From positions 62,001 to 126,000 of the forward strand of contig JAKALM010000002.1 in NCBI GenBank assembly GCA_021824145.1: a stretch of 64,000 nt of DNA. Reading direction: 5' to 3'. Below, one piece after another: positions 42,242 through 50,493 of this stretch. Both the position numbers and the translations under genes were made by a program. This DNA is from Bacteroidota bacterium. GTDB taxonomy: Bacteria > Bacteroidota > Ignavibacteria > Ignavibacteriales > Ignavibacteriaceae. Position 1 is the stretch's first letter. Each line of letters starts with the position of its first letter. Under the pieces are notes generated by a model. That model saw only the letters and a program-made list of their open reading frames with translations. It had not been told where the DNA came from and searched no databases.

Positions 42242-43534
42242 ATGGATCTTCTAAATATTGATTACGAAAAATATAATTTGAAAAATGGACTGGAAGTAAT
42301 TTTATTCCAAGATTCAAATTTGCCTCTGGTTGCCTCAAACATTTGGTATAAAGTCGGTTCTGCAAATGAAAGAAAAGGTAAAACCGGCCTTGCACATCTT
42401 TTTGAACACATGATGTTTCAAGGCTCAGAAAATGTTCCTAAAGAAATGCACTTCAAATATATCCAAGAAGCTGGCGGAAGCTTAAATGGATCAACTAGTT
42501 TCGATAGAACAAATTATTATGAAAAAGTTCCGTCTAACTATCTTGAATTAATTCTTTGGCTTGAGTCTGATAGAATGGGTTATTTTATACCAGCATTAAC
42601 TCAAGAAAAATTAGATAATCAAAGAAGTGTTGTAAAAAATGAAAGACTTGAAAGATACGATAATCAGCCTTACGGACTTGCATGGGAATTAATAATTTCA
42701 AATTTATATTCTTCCGAGCATCCGTACAGCTGGCCAACAATTGGATTCATCCAGGATATTTTAAATTACAATTTGGAAGATGTAACCGAATTCTTTAAAA
42801 CTTACTATTCGCCTTCCAATGCTTCACTTGTTATTGCTGGAGATTTCGATAATTCAAAAACTAAAGACTTAATTGAAAAATATTTTGGAAATATCTCAAC
42901 AGACAAAAAAGTAAGTCAACCTACAAAAAATAATTCCGAATTAAAAAATAATATTTTTCTTTCGCACAAAGACAACGTTCAACTTGAACGAATTTATCTA
43001 ACTTGGCATTCGGATAAAGCTTATAGCGAATATGATGCTTCATTGGATGTACTTTCTGATATTCTTTCCGGATCAAAAAGTTCACGTCTTTATAAAAATT
43101 TAGTTTTCGAAAAAGAGATTGCGCAAGATGTAACTGCATATCAGTTTTCCGGAAAACTAACCGGATTCTTCACAATTATTGCAACTGCTAAACCCGGAGT
43201 AAAATTAGAAATATTAAAAGAAGAAATCTTAAAAGAGTTAAATAATATTAGATCAAATGGAGTTACCGAAAAAGAATTGATCAAATCGAAGAATGGTATA
43301 AAATCCGGTTTTATATATTCAATGCAAAATTTGGATTCGCTTGCCGATCAAATTAATTCTTATAATTTCTTTTTGGGAGAACCAAATTCATTTAATTTTG
43401 ATCTTAAAAGGTTTGAAGAAGTTACGAATGAAAAATTGAAATCAGCAATTGAAAAATATTTTTCCAAGCCTTTTGTTGAATTACAAATTATTCCCAAATC
43501 TGACAGCATTATTAAGGAAGGAAATAATTTATGA
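42242..43534 (+). CDS. M16 zinc peptidase, catalytic partner
   Basis: 430 residues. The inverted zinc motif HLFEH is at 52-56 (TGLAHLFEHMMF), and the downstream glutamate is expected in the ESDRMGYF...NERLERYDN region. The second M16 half has SKSSRLYKNLV. It is followed, with a four-base overlap, by a related protein without the zinc motif. In this family such active/inactive pairs form heterodimers that degrade peptides. No signal peptide, so the pair is probably cytoplasmic. Substrates are not evident. Confidence 0.9.
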   Translation: MDLLNIDYEKYNLKNGLEVILFQDSNLPLVASNIWYKVGSANERKGKTGLAHLFEHMMFQGSENVPKEMHFKYIQEAGGSLNGSTSFDRTNYYEKVPSNYLELILWLESDRMGYFIPALTQEKLDNQRSVVKNERLERYDNQPYGLAWELIISNLYSSEHPYSWPTIGFIQDILNYNLEDVTEFFKTYYSPSNASLVIAGDFDNSKTKDLIEKYFGNISTDKKVSQPTKNNSELKNNIFLSHKDNVQLERIYLTWHSDKAYSEYDASLDVLSDILSGSKSSRLYKNLVFEKEIAQDVTAYQFSGKLTGFFTIIATAKPGVKLEILKEEILKELNNIRSNGVTEKELIKSKNGIKSGFIYSMQNLDSLADQINSYNFFLGEPNSFNFDLKRFEEVTNEKLKSAIEKYFSKPFVELQIIPKSDSIIKEGNNL

Positions 43535-44895
43535 TAAATAGAACAATAAAACCTTTTCCTTCCGATGAAATTAATTTTTCATTGCCAGAAATTGAAAAAT
43601 TTAAATTAGAAAATGAATTGGAAGTCTTTTTTATAAAAAAATCAAAACTTCCGATCATTCAGATGAACTTAATTATCAATGCCGGCAGTGTGTTTGATGA
43701 AGAGAAAAAAGGGTTATCAAATTTATTTTCTATGACTGTTGATGAAGGAGCCGGTAAATACAACTCACTTGAACTTAGCGACGAATTTGAAACTCTTGGT
43801 TCTCACTTTAGTGTTTCCAGCAGTGAAGATCATGTCTATTTTTCACTTCAAACATTAACTGAAAATTTTGAAAGATCTTTAGAACTTTTATCGCTCGTAA
43901 TTACATCGCCCCATCTTTATGAAAAAGATTTTTTACGCGAGCAAAGAAAAATAATAACTCGATTACTTCAGCAGCAGGATGAGCCTGACGAAATAGCTGA
44001 TTTAGTTTTTGAATATTGTTTGTTTGGGAAAACAAATCCATATGCTTTCCCAGTTACAGGTTACGAAAGCAGTGTGAAAAATATTTCAGTAAACGACATC
44101 AAAAATTTTTACTCAAAATATATTTTACCAAATAATTCTTCTTTAATTGTTGTTGGCGATATTGAGAAATATGAGTTAATAAATAGTTTAAATAAGTATT
44201 TCAAAGATTGGAAAGCAAAAAATATTTTTAAAGAACTTGAATTTCCGCTTATGCCAAGCAAAAAAAATATTTTTCTTGTAGATAAAAAAAATTCAGTGCA
44301 GAGCGAAATTCGTGTTGGCCATCTTTCAACAAAACGAAATGATAATAAATATTTTCCCAAATTGATTTTGAATACTATTCTTGGCGGACAATTTACCAGC
44401 AGAATCAATCTAAATCTTCGTGAAAAAAAAGGTTATACATACGGCGCACATTCGCGGTTTAATTATTTAAAAGAATGCGGCAATTTTTATATTACAACTT
44501 CAGTTGCTTCCGAGAATACTGCGAATGCCATAAAAGAAATTTTTAATGAACTTATCGGGATACAAAAAGGAGTAACTCCAGAGGAATTAGAATTTGCTAA
44601 ATCTTCATTGATTAGAAAATTTCCATCAAATTTTGAAACTTACAAACAAATAGCTTCTAACTTAATTGGAACTGTAATTCATTCACTGCCAGAGGATTAT
44701 TTTAATTCTTATATAACTAATGTTAAAGAAGTAACAATTGAAGATGTAAATTCTGCAGCAGAAAAATATATTTTGCCAAATGAATCTATTATAGTAATTG
44801 TTGGCAGCAAAAATATTTTAGAAGATCAGCTTTCAGAAATTGATGATGTTACAATTACCGAAGTTGATTTTTATGGTAAGAAACTTAGTAAATGA
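43531..44895 (+). CDS. M16-like protein, non-catalytic partner
   Basis: 454 residues with the same two-domain M16 plan. The zinc motif is missing: the aligned segment reads LSNLFSMTVDEGAGKYNS in place of HxxEH, so it cannot cleave on its own. The R/Y substrate pair is kept in GGQFTSRINLNLREKKGYTYGAHS near residue 300, as in known non-catalytic partners that help hold the substrate. The ATG overlaps the stop of the active partner, so the two are made together in equal amounts. Confidence 0.88.
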   Translation: MINRTIKPFPSDEINFSLPEIEKFKLENELEVFFIKKSKLPIIQMNLIINAGSVFDEEKKGLSNLFSMTVDEGAGKYNSLELSDEFETLGSHFSVSSSEDHVYFSLQTLTENFERSLELLSLVITSPHLYEKDFLREQRKIITRLLQQQDEPDEIADLVFEYCLFGKTNPYAFPVTGYESSVKNISVNDIKNFYSKYILPNNSSLIVVGDIEKYELINSLNKYFKDWKAKNIFKELEFPLMPSKKNIFLVDKKNSVQSEIRVGHLSTKRNDNKYFPKLILNTILGGQFTSRINLNLREKKGYTYGAHSRFNYLKECGNFYITTSVASENTANAIKEIFNELIGIQKGVTPEELEFAKSSLIRKFPSNFETYKQIASNLIGTVIHSLPEDYFNSYITNVKEVTIEDVNSAAEKYILPNESIIVIVGSKNILEDQLSEIDDVTITEVDFYGKKLSK

Positions 44896-44917
44896 ATTGT
44901 CTTAAAGTAATTATTTT

Positions 44918-45952
44918 TTAATTAGATGAAATTTTATTTTTATTTAAATTCATCACAATAGAAGGTGTGATAAATTTATAACCAATTTTAATTAAGCTTA
45001 AAATTTCTGGTTTTAACAATTCGAAATCATCAGCATAAACTGAAATTAATTTATTATCTCCGATATGCGTTTTTAAAACTAAATTTCTAAAATTTATTTT
45101 AATATCAGCGCTGCTTTCGTTGGGAATTACATCCAAACTGCTTGACCTAATTAATTTTATATTTCTTTTTGCAAATTCTCTTTGAATAAAATTAAAAGAA
45201 GATGAATGATAAATTTTAGAATTGTCATCAATTACAAAAAATATTGCACTTGAAAAATCAGATATGATTGATCTAATTGCGATGCCTAGCCTATATTCCG
45301 AATAATCCGGACTAAGTTTGTAATCAGCATCTTTAATATCATCATTTAAATAAACTGCCAGTTCTTTTCTATTTGCATTTAAGTCTGAAGCTAATTTTAA
45401 GCTTTCTTTTGAAGGGATAACCGCTGCCACTAATGTTTGTGGAAAATCTGTAATAGATTTTATTTGTTTTGCGTTAAGTTTTTCCAAATCAAAAACAATT
45501 AAACCAATATTACCAGTATTCCTTCTAATATTTTCATTATAATTAAATTCAGCTGTAAGTTCTTTATGATTATTAGAAAAAATTTGAATTATAGTTTTAC
45601 CTCCAATTTTTTTTTCAATAGATTGGATGTAAACATTGGAAAGATAAAACGAGCTATAAATTTCAGAAAGTACAACAGGAATTGGTAAATCTTTTGGAAG
45701 ATCAACTTTATATGAATAGACATTTGTATTTGATTCATCTTTGTTCAAATCTTTTATCCAAGTATCCTCAATTCCAAAATCGTGAATGTCAACTAAAAAT
45801 TGACTATTAATAAAATTTGAATTGAAATCTTTTCCCTTTTTTTTAAGTACACCTTCAAAATATTTTGCAACTATTAAATTTGCCACTAATGTAAAAACAG
45901 CTAGTCCTAATAATATCTGAATAATTTTTTTTTTAGCAGAAGAAATATACAT
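44918..45952 (-). CDS. Membrane-anchored protein, divergent polysaccharide deacetylase-like
   Basis: 344 residues. One N-terminal membrane segment (about 10-29) precedes a domain from about 145. There IGLIVFDLEKLNAKQIKSIT, then FPQTLVAAVIPSKESLKLASDLNANRKELAVYLND, then YSEYRLGIAIRSIISDFSSAIFFVIDDNSKIYHSSSF follow the order of strands seen in the divergent polysaccharide deacetylase family (PF04748, YibQ-like). The assignment is tentative, because the metal-binding residues are not clearly conserved. It is expected on the outer face of the membrane. It sits alone, convergent with the M16 pair. Confidence 0.5.
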   Translation of the reverse strand: MYISSAKKKIIQILLGLAVFTLVANLIVAKYFEGVLKKKGKDFNSNFINSQFLVDIHDFGIEDTWIKDLNKDESNTNVYSYKVDLPKDLPIPVVLSEIYSSFYLSNVYIQSIEKKIGGKTIIQIFSNNHKELTAEFNYNENIRRNTGNIGLIVFDLEKLNAKQIKSITDFPQTLVAAVIPSKESLKLASDLNANRKELAVYLNDDIKDADYKLSPDYSEYRLGIAIRSIISDFSSAIFFVIDDNSKIYHSSSFNFIQREFAKRNIKLIRSSSLDVIPNESSADIKINFRNLVLKTHIGDNKLISVYADDFELLKPEILSLIKIGYKFITPSIVMNLNKNKISSN

Positions 45953-45977
45953 TTATAAAATTCTGATTTAATTATTT

Positions 45978-46760
45978 TTATGAGTTTTTAAATTTCGGTT
46001 TCCTTTTTTCTATAAAAGCAGTTGTTCCCTCTTTAAAATCTTCAGTTCCGCAGCACAAAGTAAAAATACTTGCTTCTCTTGCTAATCCTTCTTTTAAAGA
46101 TAATACTTTTGAAGCATTAACAGCTTCAATAGCATGACGAATTGTTACTCTTGATTTAGCTGCAATTTTATTTGCGAGTTCTAATGCTTTTGTCATTAAT
46201 TCTTTTTGAGAATAGACATGGTTTACTAATCCAATTCTGAAAGCTTCATTTGCATCAATCATACTTCCAGTTAAAATATATTCTATTGCTCGTCCAGAAT
46301 TAATTAGATGTGAAAGTCTTTGAGTACCGCCGTAACCGGGTATTATTCCCAAATTAACTTCTGGTTGCCCAAACTGTGCATTTTCTGATGCAATTCTAAA
46401 ATGACATGCAAGCGCTAGTTCACATCCGCCGCCTAATGCAAACCCGTTTACAGCAGCAATAACAGGTTTGTGAGAGTTTTCTATTAAGTTAAAAATCTCT
46501 TGCCCATGCTCAGAAAATTTTTTTGCCGCGAGCATATCAAGTTTATTTAATTCGGAAATATCGGCTCCAGCAACAAAAGCTTTTTCTCCGCTTCCTGTTA
46601 GAATAATTACTGAAACATCATCATTATTGTTTAGCTCAGTTATTATGGATTTAAGTTCATTCATAGTTTGAATATTTAAAGCGTTAAGCTTGTCGGGACG
46701 ATTTATTGTTACAACAGCAACGCTTTCATTTATAGCTAATATTAAATTGTTATAATCCAT
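45978..46760 (-). CDS. Enoyl-CoA hydratase/isomerase (crotonase) family enzyme
   Basis: 260 residues. Motifs are NRPDKLNALN (20-29), FVAGADISELNKL (62-74), VNGFALGGGCELALACHFRIA (104-124) with catalytic Glu114, and FGQPEVNLGIIPGYGGTQRL (130-149) with catalytic Glu134. Both acidic residues needed for syn-addition of water are present, so it should hydrate short enoyl-CoA, likely crotonyl-CoA. No other fatty-acid gene lies beside it. The next gene downstream is separated by 25 bases on the same strand. Confidence 0.9.
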   Translation of the reverse strand: MDYNNLILAINESVAVVTINRPDKLNALNIQTMNELKSIITELNNNDDVSVIILTGSGEKAFVAGADISELNKLDMLAAKKFSEHGQEIFNLIENSHKPVIAAVNGFALGGGCELALACHFRIASENAQFGQPEVNLGIIPGYGGTQRLSHLINSGRAIEYILTGSMIDANEAFRIGLVNHVYSQKELMTKALELANKIAAKSRVTIRHAIEAVNASKVLSLKEGLAREASIFTLCCGTEDFKEGTTAFIEKRKPKFKNS

Positions 46761-46773
46761 GATATTCCCTTTC

Positions 46774-47382
46774 TTAGAAACTTATGTATAATGGAAGCCG
46801 TACCTTTAAATCTACAGATAAATATTGATTAGTTTGGAAATATGTATAGGAAGCTAAAACTTCCATCATAAACATTGATAAACCAGTACCAACACTAAAA
46901 CCGACTTTTGAATTATCTTCGAGATAATTGCTTTTACCGCTGGCAGCTTTGAATTGATGTAATTTTTGAAAGTATGTATAATCAAATGAAACTTCTACAA
47001 TCGGCATAAAGAGCACGATATTTTCAACAAGTGGAGGGAAATAATATCTTGCTCCAAAGCTAACAGGCAACGCATTAGTTGAATAGTTCGATAAATCTGA
47101 AACTTCATAAAGCTCTTGAGAACCAGGAAACTGATCAAAGCCAATTTTGCCAAACAAAAATATTGGAAGATATTCGTCATCAGTATAAGACAATTCTACA
47201 TTAAAGCCGTAGCCTAAATCTGATGAATTTGCAAAATAATTTATTGGCAATCTTGGGCCAACACCAAAAGCAACGAAAAGTCCTCTAGCTTTATCAATCG
47301 GACCTTTTTGTGCGTAAGCAAAACCGAATCCTAAAAGTATAATAAAAAAAGTAGTACGCATAATCAAACGAAATGAATTCAT
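46774..47382 (-). CDS. Outer membrane beta-barrel protein
   Basis: About 202 residues from ATG 47382. A TTG 15 bases earlier is less likely. A signal peptide ends near FAYAQ. The remaining chain alternates hydrophobic and polar residues with Gly turns (VGPRLPINYFANSSDLGYGFNVELSYT, KIGFDQFPGSQ, FGARYYFPP, SVGTGLSMFMMEVLASYTYFQ), typical of a small eight-to-ten-strand outer membrane barrel. No enzyme motif. It follows the crotonase gene by 13 bases on the minus strand, but the two functions look unrelated. Confidence 0.72.
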   Translation of the reverse strand: MNSFRLIMRTTFFIILLGFGFAYAQKGPIDKARGLFVAFGVGPRLPINYFANSSDLGYGFNVELSYTDDEYLPIFLFGKIGFDQFPGSQELYEVSDLSNYSTNALPVSFGARYYFPPLVENIVLFMPIVEVSFDYTYFQKLHQFKAASGKSNYLEDNSKVGFSVGTGLSMFMMEVLASYTYFQTNQYLSVDLKVRLPLYISF

Positions 47383-47421
47383 GCTTCTAAAATACAAAAT
47401 TAAAATTTATAGATAAAAATT

Positions 47422-48231
47422 TTACTTGTTTGATTTCTTTATTAAGATAGTTATTGAGATGAAGATCAAAGTGAAAGCTAACTGAGTTGGCAACAAATAT
47501 GACCCCCAATTTTTTGCAACTTCAAAGAATCCATCCCATGACTGATATTGAGCAGCAAAAAGTAAATGAATCATTATTTTAGAATTACTTCCGAAAGCAA
47601 GTAATCCACCCCAAAGTACCGTAAAAGTGAATATGGAAATCCAGTAAATGTTTTGAAAATATTTTATAAGAAAGCTAAGAGAAGCAGACATCAACAATAA
47701 AGAAAGCAAACCTATTATATCAAATTTTGATTTATCTAACGGAACAAATTCGTAAGCAAATAAAAATAGAATTATAAAGAATGTGTATCTAAATTGTGAA
47801 TTGAAAGTTGACTGAATAAAAAACAAAAATGTAAAAAACATTAGTAACTGGGGTAAATTCCATATCAAGTAAATAGGAAAATCAAAAATGGAAGACAATC
47901 CAAATTCATAAAAATAGTCGGGATCACCAATTTCTATTTTTTTAGTAAAATAAAGGACTAACAAAACTAAAATTAAAGGAAGGAAAATCCATCCAAGTGG
48001 CTGGAATGTTTCATTATATTTTGGCCGTATTAAAATTTCTTTCAATTTAGGGAAAAGTGTGGATCGAAATATTATTATTAAAGGAAGAAATAAACTTAAA
48101 TAAAATCTAAAGCCGAAAAATATAAAGTAGCAATCAAGATTTAGATACCTTAACAGAACGCCAATAGCATTAACTAAAATTATAGTAAATAAAATTAACG
48201 ATGATTTTATTTTTATTTCAGCAATTTCCAA
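47422..48231 (-). CDS. Hypothetical polytopic membrane protein
   Basis: 269 residues and about eight hydrophobic segments separated by short loops. No motif I recognise. The stop of the preceding DUF2231-like gene at 48232 is directly beside its start at 48231, so the two genes are almost certainly one unit. Its partner has a domain seen in small membrane proteins near cytochrome or heme-type electron transport genes, but nothing in this gene shows a cofactor. Function unknown. Confidence 0.6.
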   Translation of the reverse strand: MEIAEIKIKSSLILFTIILVNAIGVLLRYLNLDCYFIFFGFRFYLSLFLPLIIIFRSTLFPKLKEILIRPKYNETFQPLGWIFLPLILVLLVLYFTKKIEIGDPDYFYEFGLSSIFDFPIYLIWNLPQLLMFFTFLFFIQSTFNSQFRYTFFIILFLFAYEFVPLDKSKFDIIGLLSLLLMSASLSFLIKYFQNIYWISIFTFTVLWGGLLAFGSNSKIMIHLLFAAQYQSWDGFFEVAKNWGSYLLPTQLAFTLIFISITILIKKSNK

Positions 48232-48723
48232 TTAATGAATTCTTTCAGGTGAATTTTTAATTTCTGTTTTTTTCAATTCCGTTCCAATCCCATATTTATA
48301 AACCAATTTACCGCCAAGTTCGCCAGTTTGATAAACAAGGAATACTCCTATTATTGAAAGAATTACAAAAAAATATTTAATACTTCCTTCAAATTTTTTT
48401 CTTATCACAACAAAAGTGCGTAATACCAAAATGCCAGCAAAATACCAAAGTGTAAAATTCGCAAAGTCAGAATGATTTTCAATTGACTGCATTGAAATTG
48501 ATGCACCGGCTTTACTTAAAATACGCGCTGCATCTTCTGCCGAGTTGCCAGTAAGCACTGCAGCAACTGCACCAATTACTCCAAGAAATAAAATTAAATG
48601 CGCAGTTTTTGAAAAAAAATCTTTTTTTACAAAAGAGCCGATAATTTCCAGGAGAGCATACACTATAAAAAGTGCGATTGGAAAGTGAACTATTTTTGGG
48701 TGAAGATTTGCCAGAAAATCCAT
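48232..48723 (-). CDS. DUF2231-like membrane protein
   Basis: 163 residues, four hydrophobic segments (about 12-30, 40-60, 88-105, 115-135). The opening LHPKIVHFPIALFIVYALLEIIG is the hallmark of DUF2231: a His-Pro-x-x-Val-His-Phe-Pro motif at the membrane edge. Another His (ENHSDFANFTLW) lies between segments 2 and 3. Conserved His pairs of this type could bind heme or metal, which is inference. The gene is immediately followed by the polytopic membrane protein gene. Confidence 0.7.
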   Translation of the reverse strand: MDFLANLHPKIVHFPIALFIVYALLEIIGSFVKKDFFSKTAHLILFLGVIGAVAAVLTGNSAEDAARILSKAGASISMQSIENHSDFANFTLWYFAGILVLRTFVVIRKKFEGSIKYFFVILSIIGVFLVYQTGELGGKLVYKYGIGTELKKTEIKNSPERIH

Positions 48724-48766
48724 ATTGTTTCCTTGGTAAAAATAATTTAAAAATATAATTTATTTT

Positions 48767-49522
48767 TCATCCACATAAAACTAAGCCGCCGTTAACATTT
48801 AATATTTCACCGTTAATATTGTTCGCTAACTCCGAAGCTAAAAATAAAACTGGTCCGGCAATATCTTCAGGACTAGCAATTTTTTTAATTGGAAAGTTAT
48901 TCCTTATTTCTTCTTTATATTTTTCATCAGCAAAAACATTTTTGGTCATATCTGTAATTACCCAGCCTGGAGCGACGCAATTTACATTTATATTAAATTC
49001 ACCAAGCTCTGCCGCCAGCGATTTTGTAAAAGAAATTATTCCACCTTTTGAAGCAGCATAATGTGAATAAAAAGGTTCTCCTCTTTGTCCGGCAGTTGAA
49101 GAAATATTTATTATTCTGCCAAAATTATTTTTTTTCATTATTGGAATTAAAGCTTTAGTAAAAACAAAAGTCCCAGTTAAATTTATTCTAATTGTTTCTT
49201 CCCATTCTTCAATGCTCATTTCATCAGATTTCCCAAATTTCCAAATGCCAGCATTATTTACAAGAATATCAACCTTGCCAAATTCTGATATAATTTTGTT
49301 TACCTTTTTTTCAATTCCGAATAAATCATTTAAATCAATTTTGTAAGCTTTAATTTTTATAATTGAATTAAGTTCATCCACAATTTTAGAAGCGCAGCTT
49401 TCAGATGAATTATAAGTAAAAGCAATTTGTGAATTAGCTTTTGCGAATAACCGTACACAAGCTTCGCCAATGCCTTTTGAACCGCCAGTTATAAGAACAG
49501 TTTTTCCTGTTAAGTCAATCAT
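48767..49522 (-). CDS. Short-chain dehydrogenase/reductase (FabG-like)
   Basis: 251 residues. The NAD(P) loop TGGSKGIGEA is at 12-21, LVNNAGIW near 86-93, and the catalytic Ser and Tyr-x-x-x-Lys lie in ISSTAGQRG (about 140-148) and YAASKGG (about 155-161). The tail NVNGGLVLCG is typical. The closest described family is 3-oxoacyl-ACP reductase, but SDR enzymes vary in substrate and no other lipid gene is adjacent. It abuts truA (2 bases apart). Confidence 0.85.
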   Translation of the reverse strand: MIDLTGKTVLITGGSKGIGEACVRLFAKANSQIAFTYNSSESCASKIVDELNSIIKIKAYKIDLNDLFGIEKKVNKIISEFGKVDILVNNAGIWKFGKSDEMSIEEWEETIRINLTGTFVFTKALIPIMKKNNFGRIINISSTAGQRGEPFYSHYAASKGGIISFTKSLAAELGEFNINVNCVAPGWVITDMTKNVFADEKYKEEIRNNFPIKKIASPEDIAGPVLFLASELANNINGEILNVNGGLVLCG

Positions 49523-49524
49523 AA

Positions 49525-50262
49525 TTAATATTTAACTTTAAATAAAAATAATCCATTTGGTGGAACAGCTTCTCCCGCCTGCTCACGATTTTTTTGAAAA
49601 AAAATATTCTCAATATAATATTCATCTTTATCAACAGCATTTAAAAGAGTGCCTATAATTGTTCTAACCATACCATGTAAAAATCTATCTCCTTCAATTT
49701 TAAAAATTATCAATCCTTTAGTTTCTTTCCAATGTGCCTCGTAAATATTACAAATTTTATTTTCTGTTTCTGAATTTTTTCTCGAAAAAGATGTAAAATC
49801 TTTTTTGCCATAAAATTTTTTACTAAGCTCGTTTAGTTTAGTGCAATTTATTTCGCGATGAATAAAATAAGAGTAATTGTGAAAAAATGGAGATTTATAT
49901 TTTGAAAATAGATAAAGGTAAGTCCTTTTTTTAGCATCAAATCTTGCGTGAAAATTTGGATCCACTTTTTGAATATTAATTATCGAAATATCAACAGGCA
50001 AAATTGAATTAAGCGAATATTTAAATTTATATAAATCAATTTCTGCTTCAGTTCTAAAATTTGCTGCTTGACCAATTGCATGTACTCCGGCATCGGTTCT
50101 TCCGGAACCAATTAAATTAATTTTTTCATTTAATAGAATTTCAATAGAATCAGAAATTATTTGTTGAATAGTTTTCGCATTTTTTTGAATTTGCCAGCCG
50201 GCATAATTCGTTCCATCATATTGAATTATTAATTTATAATTATTCAAGCTTTTTATTCCCAC
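49525..50262 (-). CDS. truA: tRNA pseudouridine(38-40) synthase TruA
   Basis: 245 residues from GTG at 50262. The opening YKLIIQYDGTNYAGWQIQKNAKTIQ, the catalytic Asp57 in GSGRTDAGVHA, and GDRFLHGMVRTIIGTLL (about 195-211) identify TruA, which modifies uridines 38-40 of tRNA anticodon arms. No better start than GTG exists in the frame. It leads the minus-strand pair with the SDR gene. A 230-base AT-rich gap separates it from the divergent histidine kinase gene. Confidence 0.93.
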   Translation of the reverse strand: MGIKSLNNYKLIIQYDGTNYAGWQIQKNAKTIQQIISDSIEILLNEKINLIGSGRTDAGVHAIGQAANFRTEAEIDLYKFKYSLNSILPVDISIINIQKVDPNFHARFDAKKRTYLYLFSKYKSPFFHNYSYFIHREINCTKLNELSKKFYGKKDFTSFSRKNSETENKICNIYEAHWKETKGLIIFKIEGDRFLHGMVRTIIGTLLNAVDKDEYYIENIFFQKNREQAGEAVPPNGLFLFKVKY

Positions 50263-50493
50263 GAAAATTCATCAAACAATATTTTATTTTAATGAAGGAA
50301 ATTTTAGTCACTTTATTTTTCCTTTGGTTAAAATTCATAATTTGGATTATTTTAATTCTAAGCTTTTTTCAATTATTTATATTTTAATTTCATCATTCTT
50401 AAATTAAATAAATTTTATAAATATTCGATAATAAATTGGTGTAGTGCGTTAATTTAAAAAAATTAGTTTTGATTAAAATCTATAAATTATAAA

